A stretch of DNA of 64,000 nucleotides from Pedobacter sp. Leaf194 (GTDB lineage Bacteria; Bacteroidota; Bacteroidia; Sphingobacteriales; Sphingobacteriaceae). A program made the translations under genes and the position numbers. The notes beneath the pieces were generated by a model. The model had not been told where the DNA came from. It searched no databases and saw only the letters and a list, made by a program, of their open reading frames with translations. Positions 53,662 to 63,396 of this stretch are shown in pieces. Location: the NCBI RefSeq assembly GCF_001423945.1, contig NZ_LMPU01000014.1:1-64000 (forward strand), in the 5' to 3' direction. How positions within the stretch are numbered: position 1 is the first letter of the stretch; each line of letters begins with the position of its first letter.

Positions 53662-55854
53662 ATGGATTTTAAATTATTTAAAGAGATGTTGAAGAGAATA
53701 TTTTTTGTACTTTTTACTGCCGCGGTTATCGCCTGCCACGCGGCCCCGAAAACCCAACCAGTAGTAGAGGGTGTAACTAATGTGAAGCCAGACGAACAGC
53801 AACAGTTGGTTATTAAGGAAGTGGTAAATCTTATTGAAAGCTACAATTATAAAAAGCTTGAGATTAATGACTCCATCTCTTCGCTGATTTTGGATAAATA
53901 CATAAAAGCACTGGATCAGGGCAAAAATTACTTTCTGGCATCTGATATTAAAGAGTTTGAAAAATACAGGTTTACGCTCGATGATGATTTCAAAAACGGA
54001 GATTTAAGTGGCCCATTCTTTATCTATAATGTTTACGCGAAGCGTTTAAATGAATATTTCAGTTATTCACTTGCGCAGATTAAAAACAAATACGACTTCA
54101 ACCAGACAGATACTTATGTTTACGACCGAGAAAAAATGCCTTGGGCAACTTCTACAACGGCCTTAAACGATACCTGGAAAAAACGTATCAAATATGAACT
54201 CATTAATTTAAACCTGGCGGGCACTGCGCAGGCTAAAAACGTAGAAACTTTAACCAAGCGTTATCAGAATCTTCAATCGCAAACCTCTAAAACTAATAAT
54301 CAGGATGTGTTCCAAATTTTGATGGATGCTTTTACAGAATCTATTGATCCGCACACAAATTATTTTAATCCGGTAAATGCAGTTGCTTTTAATGAAGATA
54401 TGTCTCGCTCATTCGAAGGCATTGGCGCAAGGTTACAACTGGAAAATGAAGTGGTTAAAATTTCGGAAATCATTGCCGGCGGACCCGCCTTCAAGGATAA
54501 ACAATTAAGTCCTGGCGATAGAATTATCGCGGTTGCCCAAGGTGATAACGGAGAATTTGAAGATGTTGTTGGCTGGAGATTAGATGCAACCGTTTCTAAA
54601 ATTAAAGGCGCTAAGGGCACAAAAGTTCGCTTAAAAGTGATTCCTGTTGGTAAAGAAATGTCATCTAAACCTGTTATTATTTCACTTGTTAGAGATAAAG
54701 TGGTTTTAGAAGAAACATCAGCCAAGAAAAAAGTAAAAACCGTAACGCAGAATGGTAAGGAATATAAAATGGGTATCATTACCCTACCTGCCTTTTACGC
54801 CGATTTTAAAGCTGCAAATGCTGGTGATAAAAATTATAAAAGTACTACCCGCGATGTAAGAAAGCTTATTGATTCGTTAAAAACGTTCGACAAGGTTGAT
54901 GCCATTGTAATGGATTTACGCGGCAATGGTGGTGGCTCGTTAGTTGAAGCCATTTCATTAACGGGTTTGTTCATCGATAAAGGCCCTGTTGTACAGGTTA
55001 AAGATTTACGTGGCAAGATTGAGGTTGATGAAGATGAAAATACAGGTGTGGCCTGGGATGGACCTTTTGGTGTAATGGTAGACAGGTTAAGCGCTTCTGC
55101 CTCTGAAATTTTTGCTGGTGCAATTCAGGATTATGGTCGCGGTATTATTATGGGAAGCCAGACTTATGGTAAAGGAACTGTTCAGTCTTCTATCGATTTA
55201 AACAAATTAGTTAACCCAAGTATGTTGCAAAGGGTGGCAGGTTTAATTACAAAGAATAAGACAACTGGAACAGCGCCATCATCTACTAATGCGGCAGATA
55301 TTAACCTTGGCCAAATTAACCTTACGATGGCTAAATTTTACCGTGTAGCGGGCAGTAGTACGCAACACAAAGGTGTAACTCCGGATGTCGTATTTCCATC
55401 TCTATACCCAATGGATAAGATTGGTGAAGATACAGAGCCATCTGCATTACCTTGGGATGTAATTCCAAGCTCGAACTTTAAGGCCGTTGCAAATTTAACT
55501 GCGGTAAAACCGAGTTTAATCAAAAACAGCGAGCAACGTATTGCTAATTCATTGGATTTTAAATACCTTAAACAGGACATCGCTGAGCTTAAAAAACGTG
55601 ATGCTGAGGTTTCAGTAACACTAAACGAAGCAAAATTAAAGGCAGAACGCGATGCTCAGGAGACCAAAACCCTGGCAAGAGTAAACGAATTGAGAACCGC
55701 CAGAGGTTTGCCACCGATAAAAAAGGGTGAAAAAAACACTAAGCAAGATTCGTTTGATTTTATCGAAGATGAGTCATTACATGTAATGGGCGATTTTATG
55801 CAACAATCTGGCAATTACGTTATGAACCTTGGGTTAATGCCTAAGAATAATTAA
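53662..55854 (+). CDS. prc: Carboxy-terminal processing protease (tail-specific protease Prc)
   Basis: Prc degrades or trims periplasmic proteins tagged at the C-terminus. The 730-aa protein has a lipoprotein signal (AAVIACHA), a helical N-terminal domain, a PDZ domain (about 250-330; SFEGIGARLQLENEVVKI, SPGDRIIAV), and the S41 catalytic part with MDLRGNGGGSLVEA, LSASASEIFAGAIQDYGRG (Ser) and GSQTYGKGTVQS (Lys). A C-terminal DUF3340-like region follows. ATG at 53662 or 53686 both retain the signal; the second gives the shorter, more usual one. Confidence 0.93.
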   Translation: MDFKLFKEMLKRIFFVLFTAAVIACHAAPKTQPVVEGVTNVKPDEQQQLVIKEVVNLIESYNYKKLEINDSISSLILDKYIKALDQGKNYFLASDIKEFEKYRFTLDDDFKNGDLSGPFFIYNVYAKRLNEYFSYSLAQIKNKYDFNQTDTYVYDREKMPWATSTTALNDTWKKRIKYELINLNLAGTAQAKNVETLTKRYQNLQSQTSKTNNQDVFQILMDAFTESIDPHTNYFNPVNAVAFNEDMSRSFEGIGARLQLENEVVKISEIIAGGPAFKDKQLSPGDRIIAVAQGDNGEFEDVVGWRLDATVSKIKGAKGTKVRLKVIPVGKEMSSKPVIISLVRDKVVLEETSAKKKVKTVTQNGKEYKMGIITLPAFYADFKAANAGDKNYKSTTRDVRKLIDSLKTFDKVDAIVMDLRGNGGGSLVEAISLTGLFIDKGPVVQVKDLRGKIEVDEDENTGVAWDGPFGVMVDRLSASASEIFAGAIQDYGRGIIMGSQTYGKGTVQSSIDLNKLVNPSMLQRVAGLITKNKTTGTAPSSTNAADINLGQINLTMAKFYRVAGSSTQHKGVTPDVVFPSLYPMDKIGEDTEPSALPWDVIPSSNFKAVANLTAVKPSLIKNSEQRIANSLDFKYLKQDIAELKKRDAEVSVTLNEAKLKAERDAQETKTLARVNELRTARGLPPIKKGEKNTKQDSFDFIEDESLHVMGDFMQQSGNYVMNLGLMPKNN

Positions 55855-55866
55855 ATTATAGTTTGT

Positions 55867-55909
55867 AAAAAAAACCCGCTAAAATTTAAATTTTAGCGGG
55901 TTTTTTTTT
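55867..55909 (+). terminator. Strong terminator of prc
   Basis: CCCGCTAAAATTT (55875-55887) and AAATTTTAGCGGG (55888-55900) form a perfect 13-bp inverted repeat flanked by A7 and T9. It works in both directions; the minus-strand SPFH gene ends 26 bp beyond it. Confidence 0.92.
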
Positions 55910-55935
55910 GCTTTGAAACTTGGCTTCTTTTAATC

Positions 55936-56877
55936 TTATTTTCCTTGCTGTCCAGGCTGATTTTGTCTGTTCAACTGCATGGCCATCATCTCCTTCATGG
56001 TTTTATTCATCCCCTCTGTGCTGCCATCCAAGAAAATAATGTTCCCTTCACCGTATTCAGCAAACTGCTTAATGGCTTCAGTCCACATGGTAAATAGAAT
56101 AACCGAAGTATCAAGATTTGCCTGTTGCATTTCATGTGCGGCATTTGTCATACCCTTTGCAACTTCCTCTCTAAACAGCGCAATACCCTGTCCGCGTAGC
56201 TGAGCAGCTTCACGTTCAGCCATAGCTGCAATTTTAATTGCATTACCATCAGCTTCAGCACCTTTTGTTTTGGTAATCAGCAAAGCCTGACCTTCATTTT
56301 CTGCAGCCGCCTTTAAATTATTGGAAGCCACAACCCTGCTCATTGAGCGCATAATCTCTTCATCGAAGGTAATGTCGTTGAGCTGCAGATCTTGTAAATG
56401 ATAGCCCCAACCATCTAAAACCTGGTCTATTTGCTCCTTCACATGCAAAACGATTTCATTACGCTGAGCCAGAACGTTAGCTTGTTTTTGTGTAGCCACA
56501 TAGGCACGAATAGAACCTTCAATCGTTCTGATTAATGCCTGCATCAAATTGGTTGCATCAACAAATTTAAAGGCTACATTTTTAATGGTTTCTTCATCCT
56601 GATTTACAACAGAATACAAAAGCATAGCTTTAAAATAAACATTTGCCTGATCCTGCGTTACCGCCTGGAAAGACAACTCTACAGATCTGTTTTGAATGGA
56701 AATGCGGGAGTAAATCTGCTCAATGAGCGGAATTTTAAAGTTCAGGCCTGGTCTTAATTGCCTTTGATACTTACCGAAAACAGTTATAACGGCAATTGTA
56801 CCCTGTTTAACTGTTACAAACGAGCTCAGCAGGATAATGATTCCGAAGAATATAAGAATGTAAATTGCGTATTGCAT
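55936..56877 (-). CDS. SPFH domain / band 7 protein (stomatin-like, QmcA type)
   Basis: The 313-aa protein has one N-terminal membrane helix (residues 3-22), then TVKQGTIAVITVFGKYQRQLRPGLNFKIPLIEQI, the SPFH core, and a coiled C-terminal part (MRSMSRVVASNNLKAAAENEGQALLITKTKGAEADGNAIKIAAMAEREA). It oligomerises on membranes and helps protease or raft-like organisation. The C-terminus is Gln-rich (NRQNQPGQQGK). It stands alone. Confidence 0.9.
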   Translation of the reverse strand: MQYAIYILIFFGIIILLSSFVTVKQGTIAVITVFGKYQRQLRPGLNFKIPLIEQIYSRISIQNRSVELSFQAVTQDQANVYFKAMLLYSVVNQDEETIKNVAFKFVDATNLMQALIRTIEGSIRAYVATQKQANVLAQRNEIVLHVKEQIDQVLDGWGYHLQDLQLNDITFDEEIMRSMSRVVASNNLKAAAENEGQALLITKTKGAEADGNAIKIAAMAEREAAQLRGQGIALFREEVAKGMTNAAHEMQQANLDTSVILFTMWTEAIKQFAEYGEGNIIFLDGSTEGMNKTMKEMMAMQLNRQNQPGQQGK

Positions 56878-56968
56878 AATTAGATTTTTTTATGAAGTTA
56901 TAAAAAATTCATACAAACTACATGATGGTTTTTGTAGCTTTATTTTTTCCTAACTAAATTATATTCAA

Positions 56969-59011
56969 ATGAAAAAGAATTTATTTCTGCCTGCAGCTGC
57001 CTTGTTATTACTGGCAGCCTGCCAGAACGATAAAAATCATCAGGCTACTGAAGCAGACCAAAGAACTGTATTTTTTGATACCGCCGGAATGGACACTACC
57101 GTAAAGCCGGGCGATAACTTTTTTCTTTACGCCAACGGAAAATGGATGAAAAATGCTCAGATTCCTAAAACTGAAACCGGCTGGGGTTCATTCTACACGC
57201 TTTATAACGACAACCTGAAAAACTTAAAAAGCATATTAGAACACGCCGCAAAGAGTAGTGCCGCTGCCGGCACCGCCGAACAAAAAGTTGGAGATTTTTA
57301 TGCAAGCGGAATGGATTCCCTAACCATCGAAAAATTAGGTACAGAGCCGGTTAAACCATTGCTATCAAAAATAGATGCTATAAAAAATGATAAAGATTTA
57401 ATCAATTTTATTTCCGAGGGATTTAAAGAAGGCGAGGGAGATTTGTTGGGTTTTGGTATCGAACCGGATGATAAAATGAGTTCAAAAAATGCGCTTGTTT
57501 TCGTGCAGTCTGGTATTAATTTACCAGAGCGTAGTTACTATTTGGATCAAGATGATAAGGCAAAGAAAATCAGGACGGAATATGTAAAATACATCAATAA
57601 GATATTCACCTTATCGGGCGATTCGGCTAATGCAGCAAAATACGCCGATGACATTTTGAAACTTGAAACAGCGCTTGCAACTTCACATTCTACACCTGTT
57701 GAACTTCGTGACCCGCAGAAAAACTACAATAAATTTGCTGTGGCAGATTTCCAGAAACAGATGCCAAATATCGATTTCAAACTGGTTTTAAATAAACTTG
57801 GCGCTACTACCGATACGGTAATTGTTCGCCAGCCAAAATACTATCAGGCACTTTCCGGGTTGATAAAGAGCCAGCCTATTGCAATCTGGAAAGAGAAATT
57901 GAAATTCGACGCGTTAAATGCCTCGGCCAATGCGCTTACCAAATCATTCAGAACGGCTAAATTCGATTTCTTCGGTAAAACTTTATATGGCCAGCCATCA
58001 CAAACTGAAAGGTGGAAAACTATGGTAAGCAACACCGACAGAAACCTTGGCGAACTCTTAGGACAGCTTTATGCCGAACAATATTTTAAACCAGAGGCTA
58101 AAAAACGCATGCTCGAACTGGTGAATAACCTGCAAAAAGTTTACGAAGACAGGATTAAAAAAGTAGACTGGATGACTCCTGAAACTAAGAAAAAAGCTTT
58201 AGAGAAATTGAACGCTTTTGTTAAAAAAATCGGCTATCCGGATAAGTGGAAAAAATATGATGATGTCGAAATTTCAAAAAACACTTATTACGCAAATCTA
58301 CAGTCGGCTAAGAAGCACGACTACAAAGAGATGATAGATAAGTTAGGCAAAGCTGTAGATAAAACAGAGTGGGGAATGACGCCGCCAACTGTAAATGCAT
58401 ACTATAATCCATCATTTAATGAAATTGTTTTCCCGGCCGGAATTTTGCAATTTCCATTTTTTGCATTTAATGCCGATGATGCGATCAACTACGGAGCAAT
58501 TGGTGCGGTGATAGGCCATGAAATGACCCATGGTTTTGACGACCAGGGGCGCCAGTATGATGCTGCCGGTAACTTAAAAGAATGGTGGACAAAAGACGAT
58601 GCTGCTAAATTTAAAGCTAAAGCAGATAAAGTAGTAGCATTTTATAACAATTTCTCGTTGTTAGATAACCAGCATGTGAACGGTGCCCTAACCCTTGGCG
58701 AAAACCTGGCAGATATTGGCGGGCTAAACATTGCTTACGATGCATTCAAATTAACCAAACAAGGCAAAAGCAGCGACAAGATTGACGGCTTTACACCAGA
58801 CCAACGCTTCTTTTTAGGCTTTGCACAGGTTTGGAGAATGAAGAACCGCGATGAAAGCATGCGTGTTCGTTTAAAAACTGACCCACATAGCCCCGAAATG
58901 TTCCGTGTTAATGGCCCGGTTTACAATATGGAAGCTTTCTATAAAGCATTTAACATACCCGCAACGGCCAAAATGTACGTAGCACCTGCAAACAGGTTAG
59001 GCGTTTGGTAG
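56969..59011 (+). CDS. M13 family zinc metallopeptidase (neprilysin/PepO-like)
   Basis: The 680-aa lipoprotein (signal ending LLLAACQ) has an N-terminal M13 domain and the catalytic VIGHEMTHGFDDQGRQYD (HExxH) with third ligand in TLGENLADIGGL, plus NAYYNPSFNEIVFPAGIL. It ends in the conserved C-terminal Trp. M13 peptidases cut short peptides in the periplasm. It is divergent from the SPFH gene. Confidence 0.95.
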   Translation: MKKNLFLPAAALLLLAACQNDKNHQATEADQRTVFFDTAGMDTTVKPGDNFFLYANGKWMKNAQIPKTETGWGSFYTLYNDNLKNLKSILEHAAKSSAAAGTAEQKVGDFYASGMDSLTIEKLGTEPVKPLLSKIDAIKNDKDLINFISEGFKEGEGDLLGFGIEPDDKMSSKNALVFVQSGINLPERSYYLDQDDKAKKIRTEYVKYINKIFTLSGDSANAAKYADDILKLETALATSHSTPVELRDPQKNYNKFAVADFQKQMPNIDFKLVLNKLGATTDTVIVRQPKYYQALSGLIKSQPIAIWKEKLKFDALNASANALTKSFRTAKFDFFGKTLYGQPSQTERWKTMVSNTDRNLGELLGQLYAEQYFKPEAKKRMLELVNNLQKVYEDRIKKVDWMTPETKKKALEKLNAFVKKIGYPDKWKKYDDVEISKNTYYANLQSAKKHDYKEMIDKLGKAVDKTEWGMTPPTVNAYYNPSFNEIVFPAGILQFPFFAFNADDAINYGAIGAVIGHEMTHGFDDQGRQYDAAGNLKEWWTKDDAAKFKAKADKVVAFYNNFSLLDNQHVNGALTLGENLADIGGLNIAYDAFKLTKQGKSSDKIDGFTPDQRFFLGFAQVWRMKNRDESMRVRLKTDPHSPEMFRVNGPVYNMEAFYKAFNIPATAKMYVAPANRLGVW

Positions 59012-59046
59012 TTCCAGTTTAGTTATAAAATGACCGTTGCATTTAT

Positions 59047-59092
59047 AGCCACAGATGCTCAGATTTTATCTGCTTATCTGTGGCTTGTTTTT
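59047..59092 (+). terminator. Terminator of the M13 peptidase gene
   Basis: AGCCACAGAT (59047-59056) pairs perfectly with ATCTGTGGCT (59076-59085), and TGTTTTTT follows. It lies 35 bp past the stop. Confidence 0.85.
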
Positions 59093-59168
59093 TGGATTAT
59101 CTCATCTTTTTTTCTAAGCGCAAACAAAAATCAATTTTTTTTGTCTTTACTCTGATAATTTTAAAACT

Positions 59169-59354
59169 ATGAACGTAAAACGCACTTTTGGAACAGTCCT
59201 AACCATTTTAGGAATAATTGGATTAATTTATGCAGGTTGGGGTTTTGTACAACATAGCCAGCAAACCCGTGGATTACTCGTTTACGGTGTAATTGGATTA
59301 ATATTTTTTGTTTCGGGAATTGGATTAGTGAAAAATACTAAGGACGAGGCTTAG
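59169..59354 (+). CDS. Small two-helix membrane protein
   Basis: This 61-aa protein has two hydrophobic helices (about 8-27 and 38-54) linked by HSQQTRG, with a C-terminal KNTKDEA. No family function is known; such short proteins are common in Bacteroidota. It is convergent with the 59-aa gene at 59453-59632. Confidence 0.75.
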   Translation: MNVKRTFGTVLTILGIIGLIYAGWGFVQHSQQTRGLLVYGVIGLIFFVSGIGLVKNTKDEA

Positions 59355-59385
59355 GGCCAAAAAAGCCTGCCGCTCTCGAATTTCT

Positions 59386-59429
59386 AAACCTAGGTATGAA
59401 CCGTCCTTAAAAATTTGTAGGTTTTTTTT
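59386..59429 (+). terminator. Terminator-like inverted repeat between the small membrane genes
   Basis: AAACCTA (59386-59392) pairs with TAGGTTT (59418-59424), followed by T5G. The stem is short and the loop 25 nt; it serves the 61-aa gene. Confidence 0.5.
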
Positions 59430-59452
59430 GAAAACGTAGGACAATTAGTTGG

Positions 59453-59632
59453 TTATTTCCTTTTGCCTTTAATAATTAGAAACTGGCTATAAGCAACCAA
59501 TGACCCGGCTAAAATAATAATGCCCGCAGATAATAAATTTTTTGGATTCTTGTTAATGTAAAACGCGGCAGCTAAAACTAAAATTGCCGCTGCTACACCT
59601 ACGATATAATGAAGAATTAATCCTTTTTTCAT
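59453..59632 (-). CDS. 59-aa two-helix membrane protein
   Basis: A minus-strand frame from ATG (59632) to TAA (59453) encodes MKKGLILHYIVGVAAAILVL, then a Tyr/Asn loop (YINKNPKNLLS), then a second helix (AGIIILAGSLVAYSQFLII) and a basic tail GKRK. The clear helix-loop-helix pattern and basic end support a real gene. Function unknown. It lies beside the 61-aa membrane gene and upstream of CapA. Confidence 0.75.
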   Translation of the reverse strand: MKKGLILHYIVGVAAAILVLAAAFYINKNPKNLLSAGIIILAGSLVAYSQFLIIKGKRK

Positions 59633-59695
59633 TGTAAAATTTATTTGTGGTTGGTAATATTAAAACTTCCGACCGGCTGAACAAACGATTCTAAC

Positions 59696-60796
59696 TTATT
59701 CTTTTGCTAAAGTGATTCTGCTATTTTCAAAGGAAAGCTTATGGCCTGTAAAATCTTCGTCAGTCAATTGCTTAATTCGTTTAAAAGCCCTTTCATTTTC
59801 GTCTACCGTTAATCGATTAATTTTGTCTTGCTGTACAGAAACCACATCGGCATACAGGAAATCGCCTTTCGAGTTAATTTTTAGTTGAAGTAAAGGGGCA
59901 ATGCCATTGTTTCCTTTTAAGCTAAACATGCCGTAAGTGCAAAAATTACCCAAACTGTAAGCAATAAATTTATTTTTATAAACTTCTACCGCTCTGGTTA
60001 CATGCGGCCCATGACCAAGAACCACATCCGCACCTGCATCGATAACTGCATGCGCAAATGCATAAACATTACCACGGTTTTCTTTATAAAAAATCTCATT
60101 TTTTCGCGTTACATGTTCAAACCTTGCCCCTTCACCGCCGCCGTGAAAAGACACAATTACAACATCAACTTGCTTTTTTAACCGGGCAACTAATGCTTTA
60201 GCACTATCAATTTTATTGATAGAAACGGTGTTTTCGTTAGGTGCAAATGCACAGAAACCATATTTAACACTATCCTTTTCGAAAATTTCGAATGGTTTAT
60301 TAACCTGTCCCGCGTAATGTATTTTTAAAGAATCTAAAATCTTCGCCGTATTTTTTCTTCCTTTTGCATCGAAATCGCCAACATGGTTATTTGCAATGCT
60401 TAACACATTAAATCCTGCTTTTTTATAAATCCCGGCGTAACGTTCGGGCATGCGAAAAGCATAACAATTGTTCGGATTTATGCCATTACACTTGGTCGAA
60501 TTTCCAGCGTTTAAGAAACAGCCCTCCAGGTTTCCAAAGACAATATCACCTTTAAGCAAGCTATCCACTGCCTGGAAACTGTTCACCGCATCATCGGGCG
60601 GAAGGTTTACGGTTGACGGAAAAGCCGAACCCAGCATAATATCACCTACAGCTGTTATCGAAATTGTGCCCTTAATTTTTGTGATAATAGTATCGGCTTT
60701 TGGCTTTGAAACAGTTACCTGAGCACTATTACCGGTGCAGCTAAGAAATATGATTACAATAAGGAATGATAAAATTATGCTATTGGTTAACTTCAT
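59696..60796 (-). CDS. CapA family lipoprotein (PGA_cap metallophosphatase-like)
   Basis: The 366-aa protein has a lipobox (IFLSCTG), ISITAVGDIMLGS, VFGNLEGCFLN, VLSIANNHVGDF and VVIVSFHGGGE, VLGHGPHVTRAVEVYKNKFIAYSLGNF, the CapA/PGA_cap motifs. CapA proteins resemble metallophosphoesterases and occur with poly-gamma-glutamate capsules, but many Bacteroidota copies have unknown roles. No PGA biosynthesis genes are near. Confidence 0.9.
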   Translation of the reverse strand: MKLTNSIILSFLIVIIFLSCTGNSAQVTVSKPKADTIITKIKGTISITAVGDIMLGSAFPSTVNLPPDDAVNSFQAVDSLLKGDIVFGNLEGCFLNAGNSTKCNGINPNNCYAFRMPERYAGIYKKAGFNVLSIANNHVGDFDAKGRKNTAKILDSLKIHYAGQVNKPFEIFEKDSVKYGFCAFAPNENTVSINKIDSAKALVARLKKQVDVVIVSFHGGGEGARFEHVTRKNEIFYKENRGNVYAFAHAVIDAGADVVLGHGPHVTRAVEVYKNKFIAYSLGNFCTYGMFSLKGNNGIAPLLQLKINSKGDFLYADVVSVQQDKINRLTVDENERAFKRIKQLTDEDFTGHKLSFENSRITLAKE

Positions 60797-60814
60797 TTAG
60801 TCGTGTTATGTTAT

Positions 60815-60847
60815 AAAAAAATCCTTCCCAAAATAATGGAAAGGATT
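60815..60847 (-). terminator. Terminator of the NlpC/P60 gene
   Basis: AATCCTTCC (60820-60828) pairs with GGAAAGGATT (60838-60847) with a one-base bulge. On the minus strand it is followed by T6. It precedes the CapA start codon by about 20 bp. Confidence 0.72.
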
Positions 60848-60878
60848 ATATTTTTTAAATCGAAAATCGTCAATCGGG

Positions 60879-61436
60879 TTATTCTACCGTAAAATCTTTC
60901 TTAAATGATTCAAGAATTCTTCCACCCTTGTAAAAATAACGGCTGTAATACGGCTCGTTCAAATTACTAATGACCACACCGCGAGAGCTTGATGCATGTG
61001 CAAACCTGTTATCGCCAAGGTAAATACCAATATGAGAAATGCTTCTGCTTTTTATTTTGAAGAAAACCAAATCGCCTTCTTTTAAATCTTCTTTAGAAAG
61101 CGGGTCTACCATGCTAAAAATATCTCTCGAATTTCTTCTAATTGTAGTGTTGAAAACTTTGTCGTAAATCGCTTTCGTAAAAGCTGAACAATCAATGCCT
61201 TTTTTTGTGTTTCCGCCGAAACTATAAGGGGTTCCAATCCATTCGTAAACAAATTTGTACAATTTCAAGTTTGAAGTCGCATCTACTGCAACACCCATAA
61301 CCTGCGAGAAATACTGTGATGCAAGATTGTCTGGGTCTGTTAATTCTTTACCGGATTCTTTTGTTTTTGTTTGCGCAAATGCGGCTGAGAGCGTGCAAAT
61401 AGCGATTAGGGATGAAAACAAAAATTTTTTAATCAT
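60879..61436 (-). CDS. C40 family (NlpC/P60) cell-wall peptidase
   Basis: The 185-aa protein has a signal peptide (SAAFAQ), then an NlpC/P60 domain: TPYSFGGNTKKGIDCSAFTKAIY (catalytic Cys in DCSAF), DLVFFK, ISHIGIYLGDNRFAHASS (His) and the final RGVVISNL. These cleave gamma-D-Glu-meso-DAP bonds in peptidoglycan. Complete and probably active. Unlinked to the CHAP gene at 3300. Confidence 0.92.
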   Translation of the reverse strand: MIKKFLFSSLIAICTLSAAFAQTKTKESGKELTDPDNLASQYFSQVMGVAVDATSNLKLYKFVYEWIGTPYSFGGNTKKGIDCSAFTKAIYDKVFNTTIRRNSRDIFSMVDPLSKEDLKEGDLVFFKIKSRSISHIGIYLGDNRFAHASSSRGVVISNLNEPYYSRYFYKGGRILESFKKDFTVE

Positions 61437-62370
61437 GTTATACAGTTATGTTTGGGTAACTCACTTACACATTAACGTACACCACATGGGCTTATTGTTG
61501 GTGTCCAAAAATATCAATAATCTAAATGTCATCCAAATGTTTTACGTTTAAAATAAAAAGTTATTAACATTTTCACGGTTTTTACACAAAAATTGACGTC
61601 CTAAAACTTAAAATAATCTGGAAAGCACAGCCTGTATTTCTTTCAGTCCGAAAGTCCTGCTATCACTTCAATCTTTTTGCGATTGTTAGCAGATTACTTC
61701 AACGGTTTGCAACAAAAAGTATTTCCGCTCTATCAGGTTTATCATCATTGGCTTGTTTTCCTGTCACAATAATTTACACCTTCAAAATAACCATCTATAC
61801 CTTTTTTGTGAGAGGCTAAATGCATTAATTTGCCAGTTTAAATTGGAAGCGAAGCACGAAGCAGCTTACCACGCGGGATAAGAGATTCCCAGCACTACCT
61901 ACATTCCTTTTTTCGTTTTTAGGGATGGGCATGATGGGTTTAAAATCCTTAAAAAAATGCGCAAACCAGTTTGTTACTTAAGCCCGACAGCAGCGATTAT
62001 ACTTTTTTGTAGCAGGTACATTGAAATTTTTCGTGAAATTTACAAAAAAGATAATGCGAATGGCGGGGCTGCCCTAACCCAAAAACCATTGTTATTGCCT
62101 TTCTAATAAAAATTAATAAATTACGGTAATCAGGCGTTTAACAGAATTATATTTTACCATTAATTAAAACGAAATGGTTGATTAACTGTCAATTTAAAAT
62201 CTGTAAAATCGTTGTTTTGAGCGAAATAGGCGGGATGATAGAGAATTAAACATAAAACAACTGTTAAATCTACGATTGTAGGTAAGTGCATGATGTTTTT
62301 ACATTAGAAAGTGCCAAAAATTACAATAAAAAAATTAGATTTGCTGTCGCAAAAAAACAAATATCCTAAA
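61437..62370. other. Gene-free 0.9-kb stretch upstream of pdhA
   Basis: No gene is visible in any frame. Bases 61993-62058 hold a long imperfect hairpin: GCGATTATACTTTTTTGTA on the left and TACAAAAAAGATAATGCG on the right, 29 bases apart. It may be a decayed dispersed repeat. Another GC-rich patch (GGCGGGGCTGCCCTAACCC) adjoins it. No promoter for pdhA was identified with confidence. Confidence 0.55.
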
Positions 62371-63366
62371 ATGAGTGCAGTAGAAATAAATAAAGATACT
62401 TGGTTGAAATGGTTCGAATCGATGTTGCTTATGCGCAAATTCGAAGAGAAAACCGGCCAGTTATACGGACAACAAAAAATTCGTGGCTTTTGTCATTTAT
62501 ACATTGGGCAAGAAGCTGTGGTTGCAGGCGCAATATCTGCAATGCAAAAAGGCGATTCGATGATTACTACTTACCGTGATCATGCTCATGCTTTAGCTTT
62601 AGGAGTTAGTGCCGATAGCATTATGGCAGAAATGTATGGTAAAGCTACCGGCTGCTCGAAGGGTAAAGGTGGTTCTATGCACATGTTTAGCAAAGAACAC
62701 AACTTTTATGGTGGCCATGCAATTGTTGGAGGTCAGATTCCGCTAGGTGCTGGTGTTGCTTTTGCAGAAAAATATAAAGGAACAGATAATGTTAACATTT
62801 GTTATATGGGCGATGGCGCTGTACGCCAGGGTGCATTAAACGAAACGTTTAACATGGCCATGTTGTGGAAATTGCCGGTAATTTTTGTTTGCGAAAACAA
62901 TGGTTATGCAATGGGTACTTCGGTACAACGTACCACCAACATGACTGATATTTACAAAATTGGTTTGGGTTTCGATATGCCATGCGCTCCGGTTGACGGA
63001 ATGGATCCGGTTGCTGTACACAATGCAATGGATGAGGCGATTCAGCGTGCCCGTAAAGGTGAGGGGCCAACGTTCTTAGAAATGAGAACTTATCGTTACC
63101 GCGGTCATTCCATGTCTGACCCTGCAAAATATCGTACTAAAGAAGAATTAGAGGATTATAAAGCGAAAGATCCGGTGGAGCATGCAAGAGAAACAATTCT
63201 TAAAGAAAAGTATGCAGACCAGGCCTGGATCGAAGAAGTAGAAGCTAAAGTTAAAGCTACTGTAGACCAGGCTGTGAAATTTGCAGAAGAGTCTCCTTGG
63301 CCAGATGCATCTGAATTATACAAAGATGTATACATGACTGAGAACTACCCTTACGTAATGGACTAA
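62371..63366 (+). CDS. pdhA: Pyruvate dehydrogenase E1 component, alpha subunit
   Basis: PdhA binds thiamine diphosphate and decarboxylates pyruvate in the complex that makes acetyl-CoA. The 331-aa protein has KFEEKTGQLYGQQKIRGFCHLY, KGKGGSMHMF, the ThDP motif GDGAVRQGALNETFNMAML and YRYRGHSMSDPAKYR. I use ATG at 62371 because family members start near MSAVEI; an in-frame GTG at 62311 would add 20 residues. The E2 gene follows after 30 bp; beta subunit must lie elsewhere. Confidence 0.93.
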   Translation: MSAVEINKDTWLKWFESMLLMRKFEEKTGQLYGQQKIRGFCHLYIGQEAVVAGAISAMQKGDSMITTYRDHAHALALGVSADSIMAEMYGKATGCSKGKGGSMHMFSKEHNFYGGHAIVGGQIPLGAGVAFAEKYKGTDNVNICYMGDGAVRQGALNETFNMAMLWKLPVIFVCENNGYAMGTSVQRTTNMTDIYKIGLGFDMPCAPVDGMDPVAVHNAMDEAIQRARKGEGPTFLEMRTYRYRGHSMSDPAKYRTKEELEDYKAKDPVEHARETILKEKYADQAWIEEVEAKVKATVDQAVKFAEESPWPDASELYKDVYMTENYPYVMD

Positions 63367-63396
63367 AATTATTAAGATTTCAATTAATTAGATATA

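Noticed and set aside
61437-62370. Possible insertion sequence remnant
   Set aside because: No transposase fragment or defined terminal repeats could be read in any frame.
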